Positions 35,322 to 44,268 of a stretch of 64,000 bases of DNA are shown here, piece after piece. Each line of letters begins with the position of its first letter. Within the stretch, counting starts at the first letter, position 1. The stretch lies in contig CAVQHI010000002.1 in NCBI GenBank assembly GCA_963712305.1, positions 1,240,001 to 1,304,000 of the forward strand. Reading direction: 5' to 3'. The position numbers and the translations under genes were made by a program. This DNA comes from DATFNI01 sp963712305 (GTDB lineage Bacteria; Bacteroidota; Rhodothermia; Balneolales; DATFMH01). Under the pieces are notes generated by a model. That model had not been told where the DNA came from and ran no database searches. It saw only the letters and a list, made by a program, of their open reading frames with translations.

Positions 35322-36659
35322 TTATTTTATTTCGAGCATCATCCACTTGCCGGTAAAAGCGCCTTGAAGCATATCTTCAGCCAGTAAATCCCACCCGACA
35401 AATCCCATAAATTTACCGCCTGATTGTTCGGCTGTTGGCGCCAGGGGAGCACCTGTTTCGGCATTGTAATCTTCATGCAAGGAACCATTTGCCTGAGCAT
35501 CCTTTAAAACAAGTGTTCCGATCATGTAAGACAGTTCCCTTGCCTGTGATTTAAAACCATACCTCACGAGCATAATGGAATAAAGATAGTTTGCATTAAT
35601 CCAAATAGGACCACGCCAATTCGAGTAGGGAACAATAATATTCCGATTATTATAATCCGGATCCTGTTTAGAAAGACTCCTGAGGCCGAATCCTGATAAC
35701 ATATAGTCTGTGTTCCAAAGATATTTTTTAATCATTGCACGTCCTTCACCAAGAGGGAGCAACCCTTGGAATAGCGGAATAAAATTCTGGAAACTGACCC
35801 GTTTAATAGGTTCGCCCCCATCCCTTCGAATATTCCAGAAAGAATGATCCTGGGGAAACCACAGATAATGCAACATGGCCTTTTTGAGATTTTGCGCTTT
35901 TTTACTGAAATAGGTCGCATCTTTAATATGTCCCAAATGTCGGGCAATTAAAGACATGCTCAGGTACTCTCTGAGTTGCCAGGTATTCATATCAGCTGCG
36001 ATGATAGCTCCGCGGTCGTTGGGGGCATTTGTTAGCACAACACTGTTATCCGCACCCGATTCGCCGGCATTATCCCAATAGAAGAGTCCATAGTGTGGGT
36101 CCAACTGTGTTTTTTCCCTATATGCAAGAACTTCCTTTAACTTCAGATATATACTTTCAATCCACTGAAAAGTACCAAGCCGGCGCGATGCTATAAGTGC
36201 ACCCTGAGATAGAAAAGGCTTCATTGCAAATTTGCCAAAGACAGGTCTTGGTCCCTTGGGTGTAATGCAACCAGAGACGTATCCGCTGTCATCAATGGCC
36301 TTGGCAAAATTCAATACCCACCATTTCAGGTATTTAGCCCTTTGAGGGTTTTCAGCAGCAAGATGACAACCGATGAAAAAACCGTCCCAATCCCACATTT
36401 GAGTATAGTATCCGGCAGGAATCAGATAATCGTGTGGGATGTAACCATTTGCTTTTTTGATAGACTGTGGTTCGAGTTTCTGAAATTGCTGATGAACTTG
36501 TTTATAGAGGTGTTGTATTTGTTCCTGTGTGATGCTGGAAGCTTGTTCGAGAGGAGTCCGGGATTTCTCATTTTGTGCTGCTGATCCATCCGGCCAAATA
36601 AATAGAATTCCTGACAGGATGAGCAGGGGTAAAAGATGGTTAGTATTTTGTGTTTTCAT
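35322..36659 (-). CDS. Secreted trehalase-like / MGH1-like glycoside hydrolase
   Basis: 445 residues with signal peptide (residues ~8-28, ending SAAQ). The (alpha/alpha)6 barrel is recognisable from YYTQMWDWDGFFIGCHLA, NAPNDRGAIIAADMNTW, SNWRGPIWINANYLYSIMLVRYG and the C-terminal LHEDYNAETG, as in GH37/GH63/MGH1-like proteins. Those families hydrolyse trehalose or other alpha-glucosides, but this group also contains enzymes on other sugars, so the substrate is open. It is the last gene of a minus-strand operon with a small membrane protein and an SSS symporter, so the symporter may carry its product. Confidence 0.8.
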   Translation of the reverse strand: MKTQNTNHLLPLLILSGILFIWPDGSAAQNEKSRTPLEQASSITQEQIQHLYKQVHQQFQKLEPQSIKKANGYIPHDYLIPAGYYTQMWDWDGFFIGCHLAAENPQRAKYLKWWVLNFAKAIDDSGYVSGCITPKGPRPVFGKFAMKPFLSQGALIASRRLGTFQWIESIYLKLKEVLAYREKTQLDPHYGLFYWDNAGESGADNSVVLTNAPNDRGAIIAADMNTWQLREYLSMSLIARHLGHIKDATYFSKKAQNLKKAMLHYLWFPQDHSFWNIRRDGGEPIKRVSFQNFIPLFQGLLPLGEGRAMIKKYLWNTDYMLSGFGLRSLSKQDPDYNNRNIIVPYSNWRGPIWINANYLYSIMLVRYGFKSQARELSYMIGTLVLKDAQANGSLHEDYNAETGAPLAPTAEQSGGKFMGFVGWDLLAEDMLQGAFTGKWMMLEIK

Positions 36660-36688
36660 ATCCCTAATTGGAATGCTTTAATACAGTC

Positions 36689-36913
36689 TTAATCAACGAA
36701 GCTGTTTCTATTCCACCATATGTAAAAGAGTCCAACTGCAGTAATGAGGCTACCCCACCACAAATCGGGATGAACGTGACCCACAACTGATGTTTCAGGT
36801 AGCGTAATGTACAGATTCAGAAATCCGGCAAGCACAACCAGGATACCAATTATCGTCAACATCCAACCGACAAAATACCAGATAGGCCGCATTCCTTTTT
36901 GTTCAGTATTCAT
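36689..36913 (-). CDS. Small two-span membrane protein in SSS symporter operon
   Basis: 74 residues with two hydrophobic helices (about residues 10-31 and 49-66), and a polar loop with HVHPDLWWG between them. I do not recognise the family. It lies 29 bases upstream of the trehalase-like gene and ~150 bases downstream of the symporter gene, all on the minus strand. An 8-bp tandem repeat starts nine bases before its ATG. It resembles in size and topology the small protein at 3302-3514, which also neighbours a transporter, although the sequences are not obviously related. Confidence 0.65.
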   Translation of the reverse strand: MNTEQKGMRPIWYFVGWMLTIIGILVVLAGFLNLYITLPETSVVGHVHPDLWWGSLITAVGLFYIWWNRNSFVD

Positions 36914-36921
36914 CGTGTAAA

Positions 36922-37017
36922 GTGTTAGAGTGTTAGAGTGTTAGAGTGTTAGAGTGTTAGAGTGTTAGAGTGTTAGAGTGTTAGAGTGTTAAGGTGTTAA
37001 GGTGTTAAGGTGTTTGA
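36922..37017. repeat. 12-unit 8-bp tandem repeat (GTGTTAGA, then GTGTTAAG)
   Basis: Eight exact copies of GTGTTAGA (36922-36985) are followed by three exact copies of GTGTTAAG (36986-37009) and one degenerate unit. On the minus strand it lies directly upstream of the small membrane protein gene and between it and the symporter gene. Copy number is likely to vary by slippage, and could change spacing in the leader of the downstream genes. Confidence 0.9.
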
Positions 37018-37063
37018 AGAGGCTTTCGGTTTTACTGTTAACTGATTACTGATCACTATATTT

Positions 37064-38725
37064 CTACCAGAAGTAGAGGTTTAGGACGACAAAAATGACC
37101 AGGGTTATTGAGGCCCAGAACTCGGGTCTTTTGTGAAGCGGATAGACCGTTTTTTCCACCTTGCCGGTCAATCCACGAACGAGACCTTTTAGTTCTTCTT
37201 CGGTCCTGCCTTTAGTGAAGTAGCTGATGCCAACAGCGAAAATCGTGGCGATCAGCCATGCCCACCATGCCCGCCAGAAGTTGGCAGCCATCACACTGGC
37301 AGTTTTAGCAGGGGTAATGGCGGATGGTGTGATCCAATTAAATTGCAGGGCCAGAAACATAATGAGTGAGCTGGTCATCCCGATCAGCATACCCCAGAAG
37401 GCCCCATCTCCGGTGATGCGTTTTGAGAACATCCCGAGAAGGACAATCGCGGCTGCCGGTGCCAGGATAAATGAGACGATTGCCTGCAAAAAGTCAATGA
37501 TGGTCGGCATGCTGCGTGCCCAGTAGGCGCCGCCGATGCTAAGAAGTATGCCCCCGATAGTAGCGACTCTTCCCATCCAAACCAATTCTTTCTGCGAAGC
37601 ATTCGGGTTGATTACAGACTGATAAATGTCGTAGGTCCACACCGCAGTAAAGGCACTCATGTTACCTGCCTGACCTGCCATGAACATGGCGACCAGTGTT
37701 GTGACGCCCAGCCCGATCATACCGGCAGGAAAATAACGCATCATCAATAGAGGAATGACAGAATCGTAGTTGGTTTTTCCTGCGTCATGTAGCAGCTGGA
37801 AACCACTTTGTGGATCGTGCAGCAGGGCAAGTGCAATCATTCCTGAGCCGACGACAACCACTCCAAGTAGCAGTTTGAAGTAAGAGCCGATGATTGGAGT
37901 GAGTTGAGCGGATCGCAGGTCTTTGGCAGAAAAGGCTCGCTGGATGATCAAAAAATCGGTTGTCCAATAACCAAAACCTATGGCAAAACCCAATCCAAGA
38001 ATTAATCCGCCCCAGGTCACCATCATTGGGTTAGCGGAAGGAGTGGAGGAAGTGGACCAGAGCGTAGTGTACATATCCGGCAGACGGCTTATGATTTCAG
38101 CTGGATTTTTAAGGTCCACGATTCCAAGAATAGGTATGAGCAAAATACCTGCCCAGATAAGGAAAAACTGAACGACTTCAGTAAATATTGCTGATAATAA
38201 ACCACTTAGCGTAACATACAAGGCGACAAGTCCGGCTGAAAGCCAGATACACAAATCCCAGTTCCACCCAACGAAAGTGTGCAAGACAAGAGCCAGTGCA
38301 TAGAGAGCGATCCCGGATACCAGTATCGTCATCACTGCAAATGCGATAGCATTCAATACCCGTGTTTTTTCATCATAGCGATGTTTGAGATAACCCGGGA
38401 TGGATTTGATTTTGCTCTTGTAATAAAAGGGCATCATAAAAACGCCCAGGAACAGCATGGCTGGTATGGCGCCAATCAGGTAGAAATGAGCGGCATAAAG
38501 TCCGTATTTGACCGACTGACCGGCGTAACCGATGACTTCCATCGCTCCCATGTTGGCCGACATGAAGGCAACGCCAGCCACCCAGGCACTGTTCTTTCTG
38601 CCCGCCAGGAAGAAATCCTCGTCGCTCTTGGTGAATCGCTTGAGGTAAAATCCCATCCAAACGACAAAACCGATGTATACCAGTAAGATAGCCCAATCAA
38701 TAAACGAAAGATGGATAATTTCCAT
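37064..38725 (-). CDS. SSS-family sodium:solute symporter
   Basis: 553 residues with about 14 membrane segments. Opening residues DWAILLVYIGFVVWMGFYLKRFTKSDEDFFLAGRK and the later GYAGQSVKYGLYAAHFYLIGAIPAMLFLG and WGGLILGLGFAIGFGYWTTDF are typical of sugar-type SSS (SGLT-like) proteins in polysaccharide clusters. It would import a released sugar with Na+ across the inner membrane. Candidates are L-fucose or glucose-type products, since uronates have their own TRAP system. It is first in a minus-strand operon. A weak operator-like palindrome lies 126 bases upstream. Confidence 0.9.
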   Translation of the reverse strand: MEIIHLSFIDWAILLVYIGFVVWMGFYLKRFTKSDEDFFLAGRKNSAWVAGVAFMSANMGAMEVIGYAGQSVKYGLYAAHFYLIGAIPAMLFLGVFMMPFYYKSKIKSIPGYLKHRYDEKTRVLNAIAFAVMTILVSGIALYALALVLHTFVGWNWDLCIWLSAGLVALYVTLSGLLSAIFTEVVQFFLIWAGILLIPILGIVDLKNPAEIISRLPDMYTTLWSTSSTPSANPMMVTWGGLILGLGFAIGFGYWTTDFLIIQRAFSAKDLRSAQLTPIIGSYFKLLLGVVVVGSGMIALALLHDPQSGFQLLHDAGKTNYDSVIPLLMMRYFPAGMIGLGVTTLVAMFMAGQAGNMSAFTAVWTYDIYQSVINPNASQKELVWMGRVATIGGILLSIGGAYWARSMPTIIDFLQAIVSFILAPAAAIVLLGMFSKRITGDGAFWGMLIGMTSSLIMFLALQFNWITPSAITPAKTASVMAANFWRAWWAWLIATIFAVGISYFTKGRTEEELKGLVRGLTGKVEKTVYPLHKRPEFWASITLVIFVVLNLYFW

Positions 38726-38850
38726 GAGTGAATGTTTGATCTGCGTTGATAATGGTTAATTCTATACGGGGCATGTCTGTTTTTACTTTTGCTAAATCAC
38801 AAAAGGATAAGTGCGAAATCAGAATAGCGCTTCCATGTTCCTTTTCTTCG

Positions 38851-38866
38851 GTGTTAATGTTAACAT
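38851..38866. promoter_or_regulatory. Weak LacI-type operator candidate upstream of SSS symporter
   Basis: GTGTTAATGTTAACAT matches the shared palindrome at 12 of 16, and includes part of the perfect palindrome AATGTTAACATT (38856-38867). It lacks the CCGG centre. It lies 126 bases before the symporter start. Confidence 0.35.
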
Positions 38867-39070
38867 TGCCAGATGCCTATATATAATGAAACGACCTTAA
38901 ATTCAATAGATACTGTTAAATCTTTGTCCTTCTTTTGTAGTATGAACTCCAGTGTTGGGTTCGCAGGGTTTTTATAAACCGGGAATCGAGTTTTTTTGCG
39001 CTTGATCATTGCTGTGATGTCAAATTTACCCGGATCGGGTATTGCAATTGAAGAGGATAAACCGTAAGGT

Positions 39071-39086
39071 ATGTTACCGGAAACAT
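39071..39086. promoter_or_regulatory. Strong LacI-family operator candidate before the uronate operon
   Basis: ATGTTACCGGAAACAT matches the shared palindrome at 15 of 16 positions. It lies 102 bases before the SDR gene that begins the SDR-uxaE-manD-kdgK-eda-TRAP gene string. Confidence 0.7.
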
Positions 39087-39187
39087 GGCGTCATGGCTTG
39101 CTAATAATCCAGATTTTTTACTATCTCTCTTCTACAACTCAGGGGTTGTACCAACTGGAGTATTGATTTGAAAAGACAAGGAATTCA

Positions 39188-39946
39188 ATGAATGATTTAT
39201 TTTCTTTAGAAGGCAAATTAGCACTGATAACGGGAGGTGGAACGGGGCTCGGTTTTGCAATAGCAAAAACCTTTGTCAGGGCCGGAGCAAAGGTTATCAT
39301 CACCGGCCGGCGAGAAACGGTTCTTGAAGAAGCCGTTGAGAAACTTGGTGAATCGTCTCATTATATCGTTAATGATATCCAGGATCTGAAAACGCTACCG
39401 AAACTGGTCAACGATATCGAGAGCAACACCGGGACAATAGATATCCTTGTAAATAATGCAGGCATCAATCTGAAAAAGATTGCCACACAGATATCTGACG
39501 AAGAGTTTTCAAATATTATCCAGACGAATCTTACCGGGTTATTTGCACTCACACGTGAAGTCAGTAAAAAGATGGTCGCCCGTAAGAAAGGTAGTATCAT
39601 CATGATCACTTCGATGGCTGCGATGTATGGATTGTCGCAGGTTGCCGCGTATTCTGCTTCGAAGTCAGGGGTGCTGGGTATGACCCGGGTTCTTGCATCA
39701 GACCTGTCGCCAAACGGTGTACGGGTGAATGCTATCGCTCCGGGCTTCATTGAGTCACCCATGCTTCTCAAGGCATTGAATTCCGATCCGGATAGAAAAA
39801 ACAGGGTACTGGCACGAACACCTATGAAAAATTTTGGTCAGCCTGAGGATGTTGCGTATGCTGCGCTTTACCTGGCTTCTGATGCCGCACGATTTGTTAC
39901 CGGCGTGAATCTTCCTGTCGATGGTGGTAATTCAATTGGATTCTAA
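39188..39946 (+). CDS. SDR, probable D-fructuronate reductase (mannonate oxidoreductase)
   Basis: 252 residues, classical SDR: TGGGTGLGFAIAKTF, VNNAGIN, catalytic ITSMAAMYG and YSASKSG, with VDGGN at the end. Arg residues after beta-2 (ITGRRET) suggest NADP use is possible. It heads the uronate gene string and is followed by UxaE and mannonate dehydratase; no classical UxuB (long-chain mannitol dehydrogenase type) gene is present. I therefore infer that it reduces D-fructuronate to D-mannonate, as an SDR does in Bacillus. A KduD-like or gluconate-dehydrogenase role is the alternative. Confidence 0.78.
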   Translation: MNDLFSLEGKLALITGGGTGLGFAIAKTFVRAGAKVIITGRRETVLEEAVEKLGESSHYIVNDIQDLKTLPKLVNDIESNTGTIDILVNNAGINLKKIATQISDEEFSNIIQTNLTGLFALTREVSKKMVARKKGSIIMITSMAAMYGLSQVAAYSASKSGVLGMTRVLASDLSPNGVRVNAIAPGFIESPMLLKALNSDPDRKNRVLARTPMKNFGQPEDVAYAALYLASDAARFVTGVNLPVDGGNSIGF

Positions 39947-39991
39947 AGGATAGGTAACAGTTGATGCTAATAATAATCAGTTCTGGGATTC

Positions 39992-41236
39992 ATGGAGTTA
40001 TCTAAATATTCGTTTGGCGTAGGAGATCGTTTTGGTCATCAGGGGGTTGCGCAGCTCAAAGCAATAATTAAAGCGGCGGAGAACGGTGTGCATATAACAC
40101 CGGTATGGAATAAATCGCATCGCGAGCACGAAATCATAGGAACTGAACCCGGGGATGTCCGTTTTGAAGCAGACGCCGCCGTCTCCGATTTGAACTGGGA
40201 TCATTCTTATTTTGTTGATGCCGATCATATAACTATGGAGACGGTCGATGCTTTTGTCGACAGCTCCGATTTTTTTACGATTGATGTGGCTGACTATATA
40301 GGCAATAATGCTCCGGAAGAGCACATTGTCGCGTTTGTGGAACAGAACCGGAAATTCATCGGTGATCTTCGGATACCTGGAATACCTGAGCCCTTCAAGG
40401 TCGATCTAAAGCTTTTGCATGAGATTGCGCATACATTTCTGGCAGCAACGCAGGAAGCTGGTCGTATTCATCGCCACATCAGGAAAATGAAGGGAGAAAA
40501 AGCGGTCGTCGAGGTATCGATGGATGAAGTGGAATCACCGCAAACACCGGTTGAACTTTTCTTTATCCTTAAAAGTCTGTCTGAAGCAGGCGTTAGACTA
40601 AGTACTATTGCTCCTAAATTTGCCGGTCGATTTAATAAGGGAGTTGATTATGTTGGTGACCTTAAGCAGTTTGCGCTTGAATTCGAGCAGGATGTTATGG
40701 TGATTGCACATGTTGTTGAAGAGTTTGATCTTCCAGAGAATTTAAAGCTGAGTGTTCACTCAGGAAGTGATAAATTCTCTATTTACAAGCCAATACATGA
40801 CGTTGTGCAAAAACATGATGCTGGTATTCATCTGAAAACATCCGGAACGACGTGGCTGGAAGAATTGATAGGCCTCTCATTGTCCGGCGGAGAAGGAGTA
40901 AGTATGGTTCATGATATCTATGATTTGGCATGGAATCGCTTTGATGAACTGACCGAGCCTTACGCGCCCGTGATTGACGTACAGTTTGATAAGTTACCCA
41001 AACCGAACGTGTTTGAAAGATGGGAAGGCAGTAAGATTGCATCCAAACTGATTCATAATCCGGAAGATCCCGGGTTCGATCCACAGTTGCGACAGTTGAT
41101 GCATTGTGCATACAAGGTTGCCGGAGAGAAGGGTAGCGAGTACACGAATTTGTTAAAAAAACACGAAAAAACGATAGGCGAGAATGTCACTAAAAATCTG
41201 TATGAAAGGCATCTCGTCCCGCTTTTTCTGAAGTAA
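39992..41236 (+). CDS. uxaE: Tagaturonate epimerase
   Basis: 414 residues. The N-terminal YSFGVGDRFGHQGVAQLKAI and the segments DLNWDHSYFVDADHI, IAPKFAGRFNKGVDYVGD, LSVHSGSDKFSIY and HLKTSGTTWLEE are characteristic of UxaE, described in Thermotoga. The enzyme epimerises D-tagaturonate to D-fructuronate, joining galacturonate catabolism to the glucuronate route. Its presence together with UxaC and mannonate dehydratase, and the absence of UxaA/UxaB, supports one merged pathway. It lies 45 bases after the SDR gene. Confidence 0.92.
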   Translation: MELSKYSFGVGDRFGHQGVAQLKAIIKAAENGVHITPVWNKSHREHEIIGTEPGDVRFEADAAVSDLNWDHSYFVDADHITMETVDAFVDSSDFFTIDVADYIGNNAPEEHIVAFVEQNRKFIGDLRIPGIPEPFKVDLKLLHEIAHTFLAATQEAGRIHRHIRKMKGEKAVVEVSMDEVESPQTPVELFFILKSLSEAGVRLSTIAPKFAGRFNKGVDYVGDLKQFALEFEQDVMVIAHVVEEFDLPENLKLSVHSGSDKFSIYKPIHDVVQKHDAGIHLKTSGTTWLEELIGLSLSGGEGVSMVHDIYDLAWNRFDELTEPYAPVIDVQFDKLPKPNVFERWEGSKIASKLIHNPEDPGFDPQLRQLMHCAYKVAGEKGSEYTNLLKKHEKTIGENVTKNLYERHLVPLFLK

Positions 41237-41259
41237 TAAAGGCTTTAAAAGATAAAATT

Positions 41260-42468
41260 ATGAAGATCACAAAAGCTGAAGTCGTCGTATGTTCACCCGG
41301 ACGTAATTTTGTTACGCTGAAAGTCTATACTGATGAAGGTATTTATGGAATTGGTGACGCTACACTTAACGGCCGGGAACTGGCCGTCGTATCCTATCTG
41401 GAAGACCACTTGATTCCTTGCCTGATCGGTCGCGATCCGTTCAATTCTGAAGATATCTGGCAATATTTCTATCGTGGAGCTTATTGGAAGCGTGGACCTG
41501 TTACAATGGCAGCTATCGGTGCTATTGATCTGGCCATCTGGGATATTAAAGGCAAGGCGTTGAATACACCTGTTTACAACCTCCTGGGTGGAAAGAGCAG
41601 GTTTGGTGTTCAAGTGTATGGTCATGCCAACGGCGGCGACATCGAAGAGACGATCGACGAAGTTGGGAAGTACATCGATAAGGGATATAAGGCTATTCGT
41701 GCCCAATCAGGTATTCCCGGAATCGACAGCACGTATGGTGTATCCAAGGATAAGATGTACTATGAACCGGCAAAGAAAGGATTACCGCAGGAAGACTACT
41801 GGTCGACCGAGAAATACCTGAATTTCATTCCAAAAATGTTTCGCAAGCTGCGAGATACCTATGGTGATGAACACAGCCTGCTGCACGACTGCCATCACCG
41901 GCTGACACCTATAGAAGCCGGACGACTTGGCAAGGAACTGGAACCTTATCACCTGTTCTGGCTGGAAGATCCTGTAGAAGAAGAATTACAGAAAGGTTTT
42001 CGCATCATTCGTGAGCATACAACGACACCAATAGCTGTGGGTGAGATTTTTAATTCGGTTTATGATGTGACCGACCTGATTTCCGGGCAATTGATCGACT
42101 ATCTGCGGATGACCGTCCTTCACAGCGGTGGTATCACTCCGATGATGAAACTGGCAGCATTTGCATCCATCTATCATGTGAAAACCGGACTCCATGGTGC
42201 TACCGATTTGTCGCCGATCAACATGGCTGCCGCACTTCATGTCGATATCTCTATAAACAACTTTGGGTTGCAGGAGTATATGCTACATACTCAAGAAACG
42301 GACGAAGTTTTTCCACATTCCTATTACTTTGAAGACGGTTATCTGTACCCGGGAGATAAACCGGGATTGGGTGTCGATTTCAATGAAGAACTGGCGAAAA
42401 AATATCCCTATGAACCCGCTTATTTACCTGTGAACCGCAAGGAAGACGGTACAATGTTTAACTGGTAA
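41260..42468 (+). CDS. manD: D-mannonate dehydratase, enolase-superfamily type
   Basis: 402 residues. ManD (RspA-like) signatures: ITKAEVVVCSPGRNFVTLKV, the barrel motifs LLHDCHHRLTP, FWLEDPVEEE, VGEIFNSVYD, and TGLHGATDLSPI. It dehydrates D-mannonate to 2-keto-3-deoxy-D-gluconate. It replaces the unrelated UxuA enzyme, which is not seen in the window. Gene order (SDR, UxaE, ManD, KdgK, Eda) mirrors the reaction order. Some ManD-family members act on D-gluconate or have low activity, but the context favours mannonate. Confidence 0.92.
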   Translation: MKITKAEVVVCSPGRNFVTLKVYTDEGIYGIGDATLNGRELAVVSYLEDHLIPCLIGRDPFNSEDIWQYFYRGAYWKRGPVTMAAIGAIDLAIWDIKGKALNTPVYNLLGGKSRFGVQVYGHANGGDIEETIDEVGKYIDKGYKAIRAQSGIPGIDSTYGVSKDKMYYEPAKKGLPQEDYWSTEKYLNFIPKMFRKLRDTYGDEHSLLHDCHHRLTPIEAGRLGKELEPYHLFWLEDPVEEELQKGFRIIREHTTTPIAVGEIFNSVYDVTDLISGQLIDYLRMTVLHSGGITPMMKLAAFASIYHVKTGLHGATDLSPINMAAALHVDISINNFGLQEYMLHTQETDEVFPHSYYFEDGYLYPGDKPGLGVDFNEELAKKYPYEPAYLPVNRKEDGTMFNW

Positions 42469-42489
42469 AAAAGAAACGTAATAGTAACT

Positions 42490-43524
42490 ATGCAGAAAAA
42501 GATTGTAACATTTGGTGAGATAATGCTCAGGTTGGCAACGCCCGGCTTTCAACGATTTTCGCAAGCATCACACTTTGAGGCAACTTACGGAGGAGGAGAG
42601 GCGAATGTTGCCGTTTCTCTTGCCAATTATGGTTTGACGGTTGATTTTGTAACCCGGCTTCCAAAGAATGACATCGGCGAAGCGGCTGTAATGGATTTGC
42701 GGAAACATAATGTCGGAACAGATTTTATTGTTCGTGGCGGTGATCGCGTAGGAATCTACTTCCTGGAAAAAGGCGCCGTGAGCCGAGGCAGCAAAGTCGT
42801 TTATGATCGGGCGAATTCTGCCATCTCACAAATCAAAAAAGGAGATGTCGATTGGAAAAAAGTATTTGAAGGCGCTCAATGGTTTCACTGGACGGGCATC
42901 ACACCGGCCATCTCACAAGGCACTGCCGATGTGTGTAAAGAAGCCATCGAAGCAGCAAATGAACTGGGACTCACGGTTTCGGTCGATCTCAACTATCGCA
43001 AGAAACTCTGGAAATACGGAAAGACTCCTGATGAAGTGATGCCGGACCTTGTGAAAGGGTGTGATGTCATTCTTGGTAATGAAGAAGATGCCGAGAAAGT
43101 GTTTGGCATTCAGGCCAAAGGTGTGGATGTCACCGGCGGTAAAGTGGAAGCAGCTGCGTATGAATCGGTCTGCCAGCAGTTAATGGAGCGTTTCCCAAAA
43201 GCAAAGAAAGCCATTATTACGCTTCGGGGTTCCATCAGTGCATCGCATAACACGTGGTCCGGTGTTCTCTGGGATGGCAGCAAGCTCTACAGCGCTCCGA
43301 CCTATCAAATTACACATATCGTCGATCGTGTAGGTGGTGGCGACTCTTTCATGGGTGGGTTGATTTATGGCCTGCTAATCTATGATGATGATCAAAAGGC
43401 GCTGAATTTTGCGGTTGCCGCCTCCTGCCTGAAACATACCGTTGAAGGCGATTACAACCTCGTGACAGTCGATGAAGTCGAAAAACTCATGAGCGGCGAC
43501 GCTTCCGGACGAGTATCACGGTAA
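42490..43524 (+). CDS. kdgK: 2-keto-3-deoxygluconate kinase, PfkB family
   Basis: 344 residues. N-terminal TFGEIMLRLATPGFQRF and GGGEANVAVSLANYG, and the C-terminal ATP/anion-hole motif VDRVGGGDSFMGGLIYGL, identify a PfkB sugar kinase. Within this string it phosphorylates 2-keto-3-deoxy-D-gluconate to KDPG. It starts 21 bases after the mannonate dehydratase stop. Confidence 0.93.
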   Translation: MQKKIVTFGEIMLRLATPGFQRFSQASHFEATYGGGEANVAVSLANYGLTVDFVTRLPKNDIGEAAVMDLRKHNVGTDFIVRGGDRVGIYFLEKGAVSRGSKVVYDRANSAISQIKKGDVDWKKVFEGAQWFHWTGITPAISQGTADVCKEAIEAANELGLTVSVDLNYRKKLWKYGKTPDEVMPDLVKGCDVILGNEEDAEKVFGIQAKGVDVTGGKVEAAAYESVCQQLMERFPKAKKAIITLRGSISASHNTWSGVLWDGSKLYSAPTYQITHIVDRVGGGDSFMGGLIYGLLIYDDDQKALNFAVAASCLKHTVEGDYNLVTVDEVEKLMSGDASGRVSR

Positions 43525-43581
43525 TTTTGAATTAGCTGACAGCTTCTTAACACCTTAACCCTTTGGCACTTTAATACTCTT

Positions 43582-44256
43582 ATGGCCCGATTTACACGGA
43601 TACAAACAGCATTAAAAATGGCGGAAACCGGTATGGTTCCGGTTTTCTATAACGCCGATTTACAAACGGCAAAGAATGTTCTTAAAGCCTGCTACAAGGG
43701 CGGTGTTCGCGTCTTTGAATTTACCAACCGCGGTGAATTTGCTCATGAAGTCTTCGGTGAGTTAAATAAATTTGCGGCCAGCGAACTACCTGAAATGATT
43801 TTAGGAGTCGGTTCGGTAGTAGATCCGGGAACCTGCGCTCTCTATATACAATTGGGTGCTAACTTTGTAGTCTCTCCGGTTCTGAAGGAAGAAATGGCAC
43901 GTGTCTGCAATGCACGAAAGATCATGTGGGTTCCAGGGTGCGGATCACTGACTGAAATTGGCAGGGCAGAAGAAGCCGGTGCTGAAGTGGTCAAGATATT
44001 TCCGGCCTCGCAGGTTGGCGGTCCCAAATTTGTTGCAGCCGTCAAAGGACCATGTCCCTGGACCAGCATTATGCCGACCGGCGGTGTTGCACCAACTGAG
44101 GAAAATCTTAAAGAATGGTTTAATGCCGGGGTGACATGTGTTGGCATGGGTTCAAAACTGATCACTAAGGATATCATTAATAATCAGGATTACGATTCAC
44201 TGACCAGGAAGGTTGAAGAGGCCCTCGCTATTATCAAAAAGGTGAGAAACTCTTGA
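43582..44256 (+). CDS. eda: KDPG/KHG aldolase
   Basis: 224 residues. Eda-type motifs include MAETGMVPVFYNAD, RVFEFTNRGEFAHEVF (catalytic Glu region), GVGSVVDPGTCALYIQLGANFVVSP and VVKIFPASQVGG, where the Lys forms the Schiff base. It splits 2-keto-3-deoxy-6-phosphogluconate to pyruvate and glyceraldehyde-3-phosphate, the end of the uronate route. The TRAP transporter operon follows 12 bases later. Confidence 0.94.
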   Translation: MARFTRIQTALKMAETGMVPVFYNADLQTAKNVLKACYKGGVRVFEFTNRGEFAHEVFGELNKFAASELPEMILGVGSVVDPGTCALYIQLGANFVVSPVLKEEMARVCNARKIMWVPGCGSLTEIGRAEEAGAEVVKIFPASQVGGPKFVAAVKGPCPWTSIMPTGGVAPTEENLKEWFNAGVTCVGMGSKLITKDIINNQDYDSLTRKVEEALAIIKKVRNS

Positions 44257-44268
44257 CTCAGGCTGACG

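Larger units (their letters stand above)
38726..39187. other. 462-bp divergent regulatory region between symporter and uronate operon
   Basis: No gene is supported. It contains a perfect 12-bp palindrome AATGTTAACATT within a 12/16 operator-like sequence (38851-38866) and the best complete operator in the window (39071-39086). The rest is AT-rich and shows nothing else to me. Confidence 0.6.
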
